Source: Nymphalis io (Eukaryota; Arthropoda; Insecta; Lepidoptera; Nymphalidae). From it: a DNA stretch of 64,000 bases. The translations under genes and the position numbers were made by a program. This document shows, piece after piece, positions 47,101-58,275 of the stretch. Location of the stretch: the NCBI RefSeq assembly GCF_905147045.1, contig NC_065905.1, positions 2,232,001 to 2,296,000 of the forward strand. Reading direction: 5' to 3'. The notes beneath the pieces are model-generated. The model searched no databases and was not told where the DNA came from. It saw nothing but the letters and a program-made list of their open reading frames with translations. Each line of letters begins with the position of its first letter. The first letter of the stretch is position 1.

Positions 47101-49295
47101 ATAAAATAATAAAATGAAGAAACTAAAATATTTATTATAGAACTGCCCACTGTTACTAATACGTCAAACCAATAAAAAGTAGTGAATTGTCAATAGTTTG
47201 ATCTTAATATCTTTGATTAATATTGACAGACCGCCACAAGGCTACGTGCAAGCAGTATAGCATAAACACATGTCTGTCATAAATAACACGTTAATAGTGA
47301 ATTGTTGAGTAAACAAGACAAAAGGCATTAATACACCTACAAACTAGCCTAATTCCAAATTTTACAATAGTTTAACGCATAAAGTGATATAGAAATAGAT
47401 AACCAAATAATGTTGAAATAAACTAATTACTTTTTCAATTATAATTTAACTAAAAAAAACAGCATTAAAATTAAAACTAGATTTGTATTAATAAACAGGT
47501 GAGGCATAGTTCAAACAAATATAATAATAATAAATAAAATAGTAAGCTTTACTTTCAAACTGGCTAATGGAGAAAAAGTTTTTTTTTTTCCAATGTGATT
47601 GATCATTCTGATTCGAGATGATTGAACTTTGAAATAACACCCGTGTTTCATTACCAGATGTGCCTGAACCTGTAACCACCAAATCAGCACGTGATACGAC
47701 TCGCCGTCTTTTTAACGCATACCTATCTATATGCACTACCGTTGTAGAGTTTAACAGAGAAGAAGGAACTGTTGTGCTACTTTTATATATTTACACCGTT
47801 TTCGACATGATGAATGCTTTATTTATTATGTCATCCTCTTTATCAGGTACAGTCTTCGTCAGTTTTTACTGGTGATAGGGATTTATGTAAGCTCGTCTGG
47901 GCAGGTACCACCCACTCATCAGATATTTTACCGCAAAACAGCAGTACTTGGTATTATTGTGTTCCGGTTTTAAGGGTGAGAGCCAGTGTAACTACAGGCA
48001 CAAGGTATATAACATCTTAGTTTTCAAGGTAGGTGGCGCATTAGCAATGTAAGCGTTGGTTAACATTTCTTACAGTACCAATGGATATGGGTGTTAGTGT
48101 ACACTTACATTCAGGTGGTCCATATTATGCTCGACCGCCTACCTATACCATCAAGAATATTCGGTGTTTTGTATAAATAAATGTGCATGTTTGTTAATAA
48201 AATATTTATAGCTCGTCCGATTTGCTCGAATCTAATTATGTTTAATATGACTTGTTTTCATTATAATATATTTAATTTCAAATATATGTATATATATATA
48301 TATATATAAATTGACACGAATTATTGTTATTACAGTTGAATCTATTTATATATTTTTGCAAATTGAATATACAACTATGATATGGCTTATATACCAAATT
48401 GCTATTGTAATTCTTTGGATGGAATCTTGCCATCGCACACAAAACGAGGTACGTTAAAGATTATTTGTCATATAAATTTCAAATTTACCTAATCTACTTC
48501 CTAATTTTGGATAAAAAAAAATATATTATGTTAAAAATAATAAGGATGTAAAATAGTTGTGTTAAAATATACTCAGTTCCTAAGGTCCTCATTAGTTTCA
48601 GGCGATTTTGAACACCGTCAGCCAACTTATGTGCACGCCGTCTCGGATAAAACTTCCTGTACTGTTTGATTTCTATGAATTTCAAATGCCAAAGTTCTGT
48701 CCTCACGGTATTTTCGATTTCACAAGATCGATTACAGTCGCGGTAAATTTACGTTTACTTGTAAAATTGTCACAATCCAATGTCAGTCTCGCATGGATTT
48801 ACTATTTTCGTGTATCATACTTTATATAATAAAAGAACGAAACTATAATATCCGAGCTATAATTAAATTATTGTAATTGTATTTTAATTATAAATAAATT
48901 TATAAAAAAAAATCTATGTATTTGAAGGACAGATAATATACAATTTATAAGCTATAAAGCTCCAATAACCTTTTTTTTCTATGTTAGAGAACAGATTGTC
49001 TGAAATTTGAAAACCAGAAGAAGGTGACCTCGGTCTGTTATATTAATATTCATCCTAATTAAAGTTAATTTAATGGGCAAATACATATAAATGATTCATA
49101 ACCTACATGAGATTGATATTGATTGATAACAAAGATCTAATTATATCGGATCAAATGAACCTTGATGCGTACAATTTTTGATTATACTTATAGCTATTTT
49201 TTTTTCAGGTATTCGGTGTCATGACAACTTTTTTGCTAATTGTAAGACAATTTAAAATCAAAGATAAAATATATTCAGAGGAACATAAAGAATAA
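44165..49295 (+). CDS. Insect gustatory receptor, complete nine-exon gene (415 aa)
   Basis: Exons: 44165-44204, 45236-45412, 45545-45741, 45931-46078, 46815-46970, 47658-47846, 48336-48448, 48602-48742, 49209-49295; 1,248 nt, open throughout, all phases consistent. The product is a multi-pass membrane protein (hydrophobic runs in exons 2-7 and 9) of the usual receptor length. Exon 2 has VWCKVNGPLAFVLRFSRLVG, typical of lepidopteran receptors near TM1. Exon 6 has TTRRLFNAYLSICTTVVEF, exon 7 ends MESCHRTQNE, and exon 9 carries TFLLIVRQF, matching the family signature TYhhhhhQF with F for Y. By family it is a ligand-gated taste channel subunit in gustatory neurons; the ligand is unknown. Exon 1 (13 codons, MTSTWNRSIEEMK) is the least certain; it fits by phase and donor only. 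The exon 3 donor (gtggtt) is weak. Confidence 0.85.
44555..45152 (-). mobile_element. Internally deleted mariner (598 bp) in receptor intron 1
   Basis: Inverted ends of about 25-30 bp: left TTAGGTCCTTACATATGAAA and the complement of the right TTAGATCCTTACATATGAAA. TA flanks both sides. The remaining - strand coding piece (44965-44747) reads NPVDGRRTTKVENEELKAIV, then GFGVSDKTVLIHLKQIGKVK, the helix-turn-helix part of a mariner transposase. The catalytic domain is deleted. It ends 83 bp before receptor exon 2. Confidence 0.8.
45813..45868 (-). repeat. S2 tail scrap in receptor intron 3
   Basis: Keeps AATGTCCTACAGCTGGGCTA and a T-run only. Confidence 0.5.
46325..46450. repeat. Dispersed repeat shared with 34510-34620
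   Basis: CACCCGCGTTGTAGTAAAAA, then TCCAGTAAAACGGGACAAAA and GCGTGAAGAAATAA occur in the same order as in the 34.5 kb copy. It resembles Helitron-associated sequence, but I cannot assign it. Confidence 0.45.
46538..46700 (-). mobile_element. Helitron helicase C-terminal relic in receptor intron 4
   Basis: Reads FFTRGQLYVAYSRVSHAKYI, then VVLANGNTIPNVVYKE on the - strand. GQLYVA.SRV is the last conserved block of Helitron/Pif1 helicases. The rest is gone. Confidence 0.65.
47868..48152 (+). repeat. S1 copy in receptor intron 6
   Basis: Starts only about 21 bp after the exon 6 donor (47846). Its tail is degraded, so the insertion is not very recent. Confidence 0.8.
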
Positions 49296-49764
49296 GAGAT
49301 GAACTCAAATCGTGCTTAGAAATGCGTCAACGTATTCAATATATATGTATTTATTACTTTCCTTTTATCGCACTTATAAGAATAAGGTCTGAGATGTTAT
49401 ATTATTTTCTTTGTGATACCATACCATTGGATCCCTTTGTTTAGTATTATTATTTGACATTTGTAAAAAAATATTGAGTGGCCATTTACATAAGGATTTA
49501 TCTAAGGACTATAGGCAGCTTATATATAATATCATCTACATCACACGCTCAATTATAGCACACACACACATTTACACACTCACGCACACACGGTTTGGAT
49601 TAACTTACAATAATTAGTAATAAGACCCTTTTGTAATACTTTTTAATAATTGAATGGGAAGGAACTGACTTCTGACGCACGGATTATTCCAGTTCAGGAG
49701 TCAGGGCTACTTTTTAAAATATGTATGTATTGGATAAAGATAAAGTATTATTATTATTATTATT
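49296..49764. other. Receptor 3' flank
   Basis: No gene. Contains a CA-rich stretch near 49558-49592 and ends in the TTA tract (about 49747-49764) that borders the next element. Confidence 0.45.
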
Positions 49765-50762
49765 TTGTATCTTTTTTTATATCTCCCTTTTAACAAGGGT
49801 AACTTAACTATCAGGCGGGCCATGACCAAGCGTGATAGGTTTGTTAAATATTAAATTGACAATGGTGATGTGAGGAACTTTCGTGTAAGACGTGTGGTGT
49901 TCAGTATGACTGCTTTTTGTAAAAGTGCGAGAGTGGACTTGGACATTTGGAGAATATTGAGATTAGTCTTGAGTGTTTTTGGTATAACGCCTGTACTGGA
50001 GAGAATGATTGGTAAAATTTTCACTGTATTTATTGACCATTGTTTTTTAATTTCATTAGCCAATTCTATGTATTTTATTACTTTTTCATTGTGTGTACTG
50101 AGTAGGTTGTGTGAATTACATACTGCAATATCGACTATATAAACTATTTTGTTGTTTTTGTCTACCACTGTTATATCCGGTCTTTTGTAATGTATGGTTT
50201 GGTCGGTGATGATTGTTCGATCCCAGTAGATTTTATAATAATTATTTTTTAGAACTTTACAGGGTTGGTATTTATAGTAAGCTACTTTATTTGTTTTGAA
50301 TTTATATTGATGGGCTAAGTTTTGGTGAATTATTGGTGCTACTTGGTCATGCCTGTCCTGTGCTTATAATCAGTTTGGACGATTGACTGGCAAGCACCGG
50401 TTATGTGTTGAATCGTTTCTGAACTGCTTTGGCAACGTCTACATAAATTAGTCGGTAAATTAGCTGTGCGAATAATATGTTTCTGATAGTTTCGGGTGTC
50501 TATTACTTGATTTTGTATGGCTATCATAAAAGCCTCTGTCTCGGGGAATAACTCACCACGCCGCAGCCACTCGTTCGACGCTTCCATATCGACATGTCCT
50601 TGGCCCAAGTCGGCCCGATGTCTTCCATGCAATGACTTTTGTGACCACATACTAATTTTTTGTTCTTTATTAAGTAAGAGTTGTTTTAAGTAAAAGTTTG
50701 TTCTTTAGTAAGCCCCCCCACCTAAACCTTGCCCCACCACGGCAAGGTGATCCCCGGGTGGG
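49765..50762 (-). mobile_element. Internally deleted R4/Dong-like retrotransposon
   Basis: The 5' tip (complement of the right edge begins CCCACCCGGGGATCACC) is joined, after loss of nearly all the coding region, to the C-terminal part of the polymerase: LHGRHRADLGQGHVDMEASN, RRGELFPETEAFMIAIQNQ, the zinc-finger-like CRRCQSSSETIQHITGAC, and the nuclease region KRPDITVVDKNNKIVYIVDI. A small duplication after DYKHR shifts the frame. Both ends meet TTA repeats (49747-49764 and 50763-50779). About 1 kb long and clearly non-autonomous. Confidence 0.75.
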
Positions 50763-50780
50763 TTATTATTATTATTATTT

Positions 50781-53700
50781 CTATTTAACTTTTAAAGTTT
50801 CTCTTCTTTCGAAGGGTTTAAACCTAAAACGCGGGCTGCAGCCAAGCGTTAAGGAGTGTTGCTTAAATTAAAAACGTTGATGATAAAGTGGATGATGATA
50901 TAAACTTTCGGGTGACACGGCAGGTGTTAAGGATTACGGCTTTTTGAATTATATGGAGGACATATGTTGGCATTTGTAAGGTGTTCAGACTTTGTGTCAA
51001 GGATTTTAGCACGATACCTGTGGATGATAGGACTATTGGGACTATGTGTACTGTTTGTGCTTTCCATTGCGTTTTAATTTCTATGGCGAGATCATGATAT
51101 TTATTTAACTTTTTAGATATTGTGGTTTGTATGTTATGTGAATTAGGAACGGCTATATCGATAAGATAAACGATTCTATTGATTTTATCATGAACTGTAA
51201 TATCTGGTCTATTATAACAGATAGTTTTGTCAGTTATTATTGTTCTATCCCAGTAGATTTTGTGGTTTATATTTGTAATACGGATTCATTTCTGTTATAA
51301 GTTTATATTTGTATGCTAAATATTGGTGTATGATTGCAGCCACTTGATCATGTCGATGCTTATAATCGGAGTGCGAGAGATGTGCGAGAGATTTGCAAGC
51401 CCCCGTTATGTGCTGAATAGTTTCAAAGGCTGCGTTACAGTGTCTACATAAGTCAGTAGGTTGATTATTATCCTTCATTATGTACTTCCTATAGTTACGA
51501 GTTGCTATTATTTGGTCTTGAATGGCGAGCATAAAACCTTCAGTCTCAGGGGAACAGTTCACCTCGTTTGAGCCATTCGTTCGACTTCTCTTTGTCGACG
51601 TGGGGTTGGTTCAAATAGGCTCGGTGCCTCCCATGCAGTGTTTTTTCAGCCCATGCCAACATATGTTGTTGTGTACTTATGATATGTTCGTTTACTTGAG
51701 TGTTGTCATGTAGGTTTAATGGTATAAGCTTTTTGTCTATTTCTGTTGCATGTCTATGTAGAGGTGAGTGTTCGGATTTATCATGGAAGTATGTTCTGAG
51801 TGAGAGTATTTGCTTATTGTGTAAATTGTGTATGTCTATTAATCCCCTTCCTCCTTCTTTGCGTGGTAGTGTGAGCCTTTGAATACAAGATTTTGGATGA
51901 TGTTTCCTATATTTAGTGAAGTGAGTGTTTATAGTTTGCTGCAATTTTTTTATGTCACTTTTTGACCATTGTATTATTCCGAAAGAGTACGTAAGTAAGG
52001 GTATGGCAAATGTGATAATAGCTTTTATTGTGTTTTCAGAGTTAAGGTGTGTCTTTAATACGAAATTTAATCGGTGCGAGAATTTTGTAAGCAGTTCTTG
52101 TTTTGTCGTAGTTTGTAGTATTTGTCTAGATTGTTTAAAACCAAGGTATTTATATGTGCTTTGTTCATCCATTGGTTCAATTTGTTCACCAGTTTTGAGT
52201 GTGTCGCTATTATTAAGGATTTTTCCTTTCGAGACTGACAGAATTTTGCACTTGTCGACACCGAATTTCATATGAATATCTTTGGAGAACTGTTCCGTAA
52301 TGCTTGCTAACTCAAGCAGCGTGTTTTTGTCAGTGGAGTAAAGTTTTATATCGTCCATGTACATGAGGTGTGATAAGTTATATTGGGTGTTATTACCGTA
52401 AAGTGTGAATCCAGTATTAGTTTTATTTAACCAGAGTGAAAGAGGATTTAAGGCCAAGCAAAACCAGAGGGGGCTCAGAGCGTCTCCTAGAAAAAATCCT
52501 CGTTGGATACGAATTGGTTCAGTAGTTAGAGATTTCATGGACGATTGTTTTATTTTTAATACAGTTTGCCAGTTTTGCATAGAATTTTGAAGAAATGATA
52601 TGAGGGTTGGGTTTATTTTATACAATTTTAAGACATACAATAACCAGCTATGCGGGACTGAATCAAAGGCTTTTTGATAATCAATAAACATAGTATGGAT
52701 ATCTGATTTTGATTTTTCCGCACTACTTAAAATGATTGCATCAAAAGTAAGCTGCTCCTTACAACCTTGGCTATTTCTTCTACACCCCTTTTGCTGTTCT
52801 GCTAATATATTATGTTTAGTTAAATGTTTGTATATTTCTTCACTTATGCAAGCTGATATAATTTTATATATGGTTTGTAAGCAAGTTATTGGTCGGTATT
52901 TATCTGGATTTGTGGTATCATGTTTATCTTTAGGTACTAAGTATGTGATTCCATGTGTTATATATTTCGGTAGTAAATGTGGTGATTGAATGAATGTATT
53001 TAAGTACTTATGTATGTATGAGTGTATGCTACTGAATTTCTTGTACCAATAGTTGTGAATATTGTCTGAGCCTGGGGATTTCCAATTGTGCATTCGTTTG
53101 ATGACATCTATAAATGTTTCTATTGGTATGAAGTTGAACTCCATCTCTGGAATATGTATAGTTATTTCGTTAACCCAGTCTGTATGTTCATTATGTTCTA
53201 TGGGGTTTTTCCATGTCTTAGCCCAGAATTGTCGAAATATTTCAGGGGGAGGTATTTCTAGATTTTGCTCATTATCTTTGCAATTAGATAATAAATTTCT
53301 ATAAAAGATTTTTTCATTGTTAGCAAATGTTTTGTTTTCTATTTTACGGGCAGTACACGTCAAATATCTCTTAAGTCTACTAGCAGCTGCATTGAGTTTC
53401 TGTTTTAAGGTATCTAAGAAGTGTTCTATATGCGTGTTTGTATTTTCATATTGTGCGTGTGATTGATATTGTGTCTTTATGAGTTCTTCTGCAGCTACTA
53501 CTTTTCGGTTTCTATTTCCTCTAATAAATTGTGTTAACCTGCCTATATTGACTCGCAATTTTCATATTTTATTTTCTAATCTTCTTTGCCAGCTAGGTTT
53601 TCTGTATGATTTGTTTTGATGGTTGTTTTGTGTTGAGAATGTCATTCTTGCCCCATTACATTTAGCTGCTGTCCCTGCGGCACAGTAAATTATTGTCTGT

Positions 53701-55236
53701 AGAGTGATAAAATCAGTATCAGTGTTTACAAATTTTGTCAGTATCATCGTATCTATGTATTTCATTATTAATGAAAACTTTTTAGAAGTCCTTTGTTTAG
53801 GAATGTATGGTCTGCTAGTTAGTTCAGTATCACGAAAATGTTCTAGAGCATATACGAATGTGTTCTCTATTTCAGTGTTTACTTCTAAGGTAGTATTAAG
53901 TATTGATTGCGTGTTGTTGAGGTGCTCCATATCATGATCGTGGGTGATACTTTCTATGTTTTGTTCATCGATAGGGGTTGATGTAACGGAATCAATGCAT
54001 GTAACTGTAGTGTTTTGCATTTTCCTAGCTTGTGAGTTTGTTTCTGAATTCGATTTGAATGCATCGTAGTGTGTAATATTACTTTGTTCTGTTGTTTGTA
54101 AATGTTCATTATCTGTGTCTTCCGTTAGTGTGTGTGTATAATGTAATTCATCTGCTAGTTGTTGTTTAATCAGTGTTAATCTATCTTGTTTAATATATTT
54201 ATTATTGCCCTTCGTTGATCCGCTAATCTTTGCTCTGTAATATGTGTAAACTCTGCGTATAAGTTAATAAACTCTTCATACAAACGTTTTCTATAAGCGG
54301 TCTTATTAGTCTCTAATTGTGTTATTTTGAAATAAATCCTGATAATTGCTTTATTGAATTCATTTTTCCATTTAATACGTTTTCCTGTTAATGTGTTAAG
54401 GGATGTTTTAAGATTTGTGGCGTTTTGTTGTATCTGAGTTTGGATTACTTGCAATTCTGTTCTAACTTCATCGTAAATCTGATCAATGGTTTCTTGTGAT
54501 AATAATTTCTTTTGTATAATAGCTCTACGTTAGTCACCAATTCTCTGTGTGCTTACTTCCATATGTGGATATTTATCTATAAATTTTATATGTAATGAAG
54601 AAAGATATGAATTTGTGTCTGATTCTAAATTTGTAAGATATAGGTAGGTACGTAGGATGAACTTATTCATTTCCATACTCCATTTTTTACGTTTTTTTAC
54701 GCCACTGGTGGTGGGCACAGGTTCACTGACAAAATTTGTCTCCTGTGCAACATCCGCCAGTTGAGCACCGGTTGATGATGAATTTGGTGAAGATGCATAC
54801 AAAATTGGTGATGAAGAGGGTATTGATGGGAATAAAGATTTGGAGGATGAATTAGAAGTCTGCGTGGACTCTTCTTCTAACGATGGCACGTTCGCCTGTA
54901 TATATTTTTTAGTTTTAGACCTAGTTATCATATTATTCCCACGAGTAGCTAGGAACATAAAAGTCAATCACAGCAGAGCCGTGCATTCACTGTGATAAGG
55001 GTAAATTAAATTAGAGGTTCCCTTGTCTCTAAAGTTCGCATACTAACGACTAAGCACCCCCTTAACCATGGAGCCCTCGGCGTACGTTGTTCCACCTTGG
55101 CTTGGGTTGTATCTCTCTTGGTCTGTCTTCTCATCTTACGCCAATCCAACATGAGTAGCTCTATCGGCATAGCCCTAAGAATCATTGAAGCGCACAAGCC
55201 CCACCACGTCGGCAACGTAAAGATATGTCGGTGGGG
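50781..55236 (-). mobile_element. R4/Dong-like non-LTR retrotransposon, near full length but disabled
   Basis: About 4.46 kb on the - strand, bounded by TTA repeats at 50763-50779 and 55237-55255. This matches the known habit of Dong-type elements of inserting into TAA microsatellites. The 5' tip (complement begins CCCCACCGACATATC) resembles that of the shorter neighbour. One long reading frame, now broken, spans most of it. The nuclease is of the restriction-like type rather than APE type. Confidence 0.8.
50880..54928 (-). pseudogene. R4/Dong-like polyprotein: Myb-like repeats, reverse transcriptase, restriction-like endonuclease
   Basis: Order on the - strand: a Ser-rich N terminus (MITRSKTKKY); two related helical blocks beginning KKRKKWSMEMNKFILRTYLY (from about 54697) and GKRIKWKNEFNKAIIRIYF (from about 54385); a linker; reverse transcriptase with MFIDYQKAFDSVPH (motif A) and HLMYMDDIKLYS (motif C); CRHCNAAFETIQHITGAC, a C-C-H-C finger; and the nuclease RPDITVHDKINRIVYLIDIA with the PD...D pattern. 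Disabling changes: stop TAA near 54530 (where Q fits), a frameshift near 54178, stop TGA at 53562-53564, an extra base near 51550, and a frameshift near 51248. The protein would be over 1,200 residues if open. Not functional as it stands. Confidence 0.8.
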
Positions 55237-55255
55237 TTATTATTATTATTATTAT

Positions 55256-55907
55256 ATCAAATATGTCATATATATTGCATTTGTATTCTTCGTTTAATTC
55301 CAGTCTTTGTACCGAAACCAGTAATATCTGTCATATATTGCCCAATTTTCATTTATTTAAACGCTCCTGAGACGGGTTGATGCATTACTCTAAATAATCA
55401 ATATCCCATACGGATACATATTTCTATTAATTTCTTAATCATTTAGTCAAAAGCTGAACATAGAATTAGACAATATATAGGAGGCCTGGCTAGAATACTA
55501 ATGCTATTTGAATAGTTTCAATCGTTTAGACTAGTTTATTGAATTTAATAGCTTTCTCGTACTGTTTTATTGCTAATTAAGCAAGAATTTTCCATATTTT
55601 GGCACTTTAAATGTCAACTTCGTACTTTTAATTTATAAGTTAATAAGTAATATTAACAACATTTGTGAATGCAACAAACTTAGGAACTTATTAGTGTTTA
55701 TGTAAGAGAGGTAATGAGTTGTTTGGTTCACAGGGAATGTTTTTTATATACTTACAGAAACCTAAAATGATTGATTTTGGTTTCTTTACTGTAAATAAAT
55801 ATTTTAAAATTATATTAAATAACCTAAACCTAAAAATAAAATAGCTGGTGTAATAGGGTTTATATAGTAATATGTAGTATATAAAAAAAGATTTAATTGA
55901 CTGACTT
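55256..55907. other. No gene recognised
   Basis: AT-rich spacer between the retrotransposon and the protease. Confidence 0.45.
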
Positions 55908-56987
55908 TTATTTTAATGAATTCTGAATAATCCAACTGGTATAAGAAGGTACGTTAACAAAGACAGTAGGAAACATCGCGTGGGCGCATTGGAACGCCCA
56001 CGAGGTGATTCCAATTATAACTCCTTGGTGAAGAAGAGGTCCTCCTGAATCACCAGTGCAAGTAGACTTGCCACCACCATCCAATATTCCAGCGCATATC
56101 TTTTCGGTTGTCACATTAGGAACTTGAAGTTCACCTAACACAGTCTGCAGTCGAGCACAGTTTTCTCTGCAGATATCGTGGTTGACGATTTTTTTGTAGA
56201 CTTGTTGAAGGATATGTGACGGTTCACCACCCCACTATGGAAAAGCATGGTGTGTTTAATTCATGTAAGGATCCAATTCATTTCGAGGACCGGCTTATCT
56301 GCCAACGATTTAATGAGTCCCAACATAAACCTTTAATGTTTTGTCATAATAAGACTTAGGTCGTGAACTATGTTTAGCTATGTTTGATAGTGACCATTTA
56401 CCATCGGGGTACCGTTTATTCCCCGGTATCCCGATACCATTTATTCGACTTCTCCAAACATCATAAAACAAATGTACTACCATGTTGCAACGGTGTAGCA
56501 ATGTTTAAAAACCCAAAGTACTAGCATGCTGTACTTAAAAAATAAAAAGTATATTTATAAGTATTTTTGATTTAGGAACTGTTTGTGCAGTGTACAAAAA
56601 AAATATCAAGGTCGTTAACATACTTCAAGTAAGCCCCATCCGGTAGCGGTGACTGTAGTATTATCTGGGATCAAGTAGTTGGGTCCAGCGATAGGGGCAA
56701 GTCCAATGCGGCTGGAGAGTGTGGCGGGGGCGGTGAGGTTCAGTATTCCAATGTCGTGATATAATTTAGGAAACGCATATCCAGGATGCTTAATCCAATT
56801 TTGAACTCTAAGAAAGTTACCTCCAAAATACGAGAATGGCGAGCCAAGTCGCACTCGTATTTGTCTGTTATCTAGAATGTTGTTACTGTGAAAAAAAAAG
56901 TTTCAATTAAATCTCATAACATATTACCATCCCACTGATATGAATGAAGGGCTTGTTTGCACTACTAATTAAACTCTACAGTGCATA

Positions 56988-57026
56988 CCAGAAGTTATAT
57001 GGAAGTATATTCCATATAACTTCTGG
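56988..57026. repeat. Perfect 17-bp inverted repeat, loop GTATA
   Basis: Arm CCAGAAGTTATATGGAA and its exact complement around five bases, in the protease intron between exons 2 and 3. Confidence 0.95.
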
Positions 57027-57249
57027 CTTGCAGCGTTTTTTTAAAGATTTTGTTTATATCAACGTAGAAAAGAGAGCCGGTCTGGTTTCTTTTGTGAAAA
57101 TCGCTGACAAAGGTATGAAATATATCACTTATTTGTGTTGTTTTTCTTAAAAGGTCTTAACGAGAGTTAATAAACATAACATTTTTTTTAAATAATGTTA
57201 AATAATAAAATATGAATATTATTAAAACATTCAGTATGTCAAACTATAT

Positions 57250-57545
57250 CCATTGAAAAAGCTTTGTTCGTTATGTTATGAACGTTTGGTGTGGATGCGT
57301 GAGGTGGGGGCCTTGCGTGTCCTATTTCAGACGCACGCACTAGCGAGGAGTGCGGGGGGGCTAGATTACCTTCGTCCCCTGCGAGCTCCACTGAGCCTTG
57401 AGCGGAGCACAGTACGCATGAAGCCACGGATGTGTTATATCAACACAACGCAGCCTCTCCGATCCGTGCTGAGGACGGCCATCGCAGTGGTTTTAGTCGG
57501 TAAGAATCCCACATAACCCGGTTCCACCTCCATGGGACTCGGGTA
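57250..57545 (-). repeat. GC-rich block, probably an inserted repeat
   Basis: Markedly GC-richer than its AT-rich surroundings and open in several frames (for example RVPWRWNRVMWDSYRLKPLR on -). I recall similar peptides in many spurious lepidopteran gene predictions, which suggests a dispersed element. It is not part of the protease. Confidence 0.4.
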
Positions 57546-58137
57546 CCTTTTTGAAGGTTTCCACTGCGAGAAAAAATGTTATGGACGTGTCTGTAAACGG
57601 TGTACTGTCTTGCTATTTCCACTATTAACACCACCCCTTAAATAAAATGCTATGCATTACATTCAATGCTAGCACGTGTAAGGAGCTACTGTGTTGGCTA
57701 CTGGCACATATATTACAAATTGTTCAGATATAAATATGTTTGCCGGTGATCTAAAACTGCCGCATATCAAGAAAAAAAATGTTACTTTTCGACTTACAAA
57801 AAACAGTGGGCTGCCGTAAGAAATCCATTCTTCTGGATCTGGTTGTGATTAGAGTTCCACCGCAGTAGGGTATAAAACGAACTTAAATGTAATCTTCAAC
57901 AGATCCTAATATGACTGCCATAAAAGTAAACTTCTATGTTAGCATTAGATCCTCCAACAATACGAGAAGCGAGTGCGTTTGGTGCCGGTCCTTCAACAAT
58001 ACGCGGAGTGAATGCGTTGGGTGCCGCTGTAAAAATTAAAAATGAGTTGATGGTTTAAATTATTTGACTTACTACAATGCTATTTCACTAGCTACATATT
58101 ACATACCATACTGATATAAAAAATTTAATTTTATACT

Positions 58138-58275
58138 CAGTGATAGGGCTTTGAGCAAGCCCGTCTCGGTAAGTACCAAATACTTATGACATATACCACC
58201 ACTTAATTTAATTATTCTTACTCTGCCAATATCTATGGGCAATGGGCAAAATCCACTTACCAAGTGGCCTGTTAG
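58138..58275 (+). repeat. Decayed S1 in protease intron 1
   Basis: The head GATAGGGCTTTGAGCAAGC and the CCAATATCTATGGGCAATGG segment remain; the centre is deleted. Confidence 0.6.

Noticed and set aside
51522..53304. Series of + strand frames of 60-116 residues
   Set aside because: All are antisense shadows of the R4/Dong-like reverse transcriptase, which has clear motifs on the - strand.
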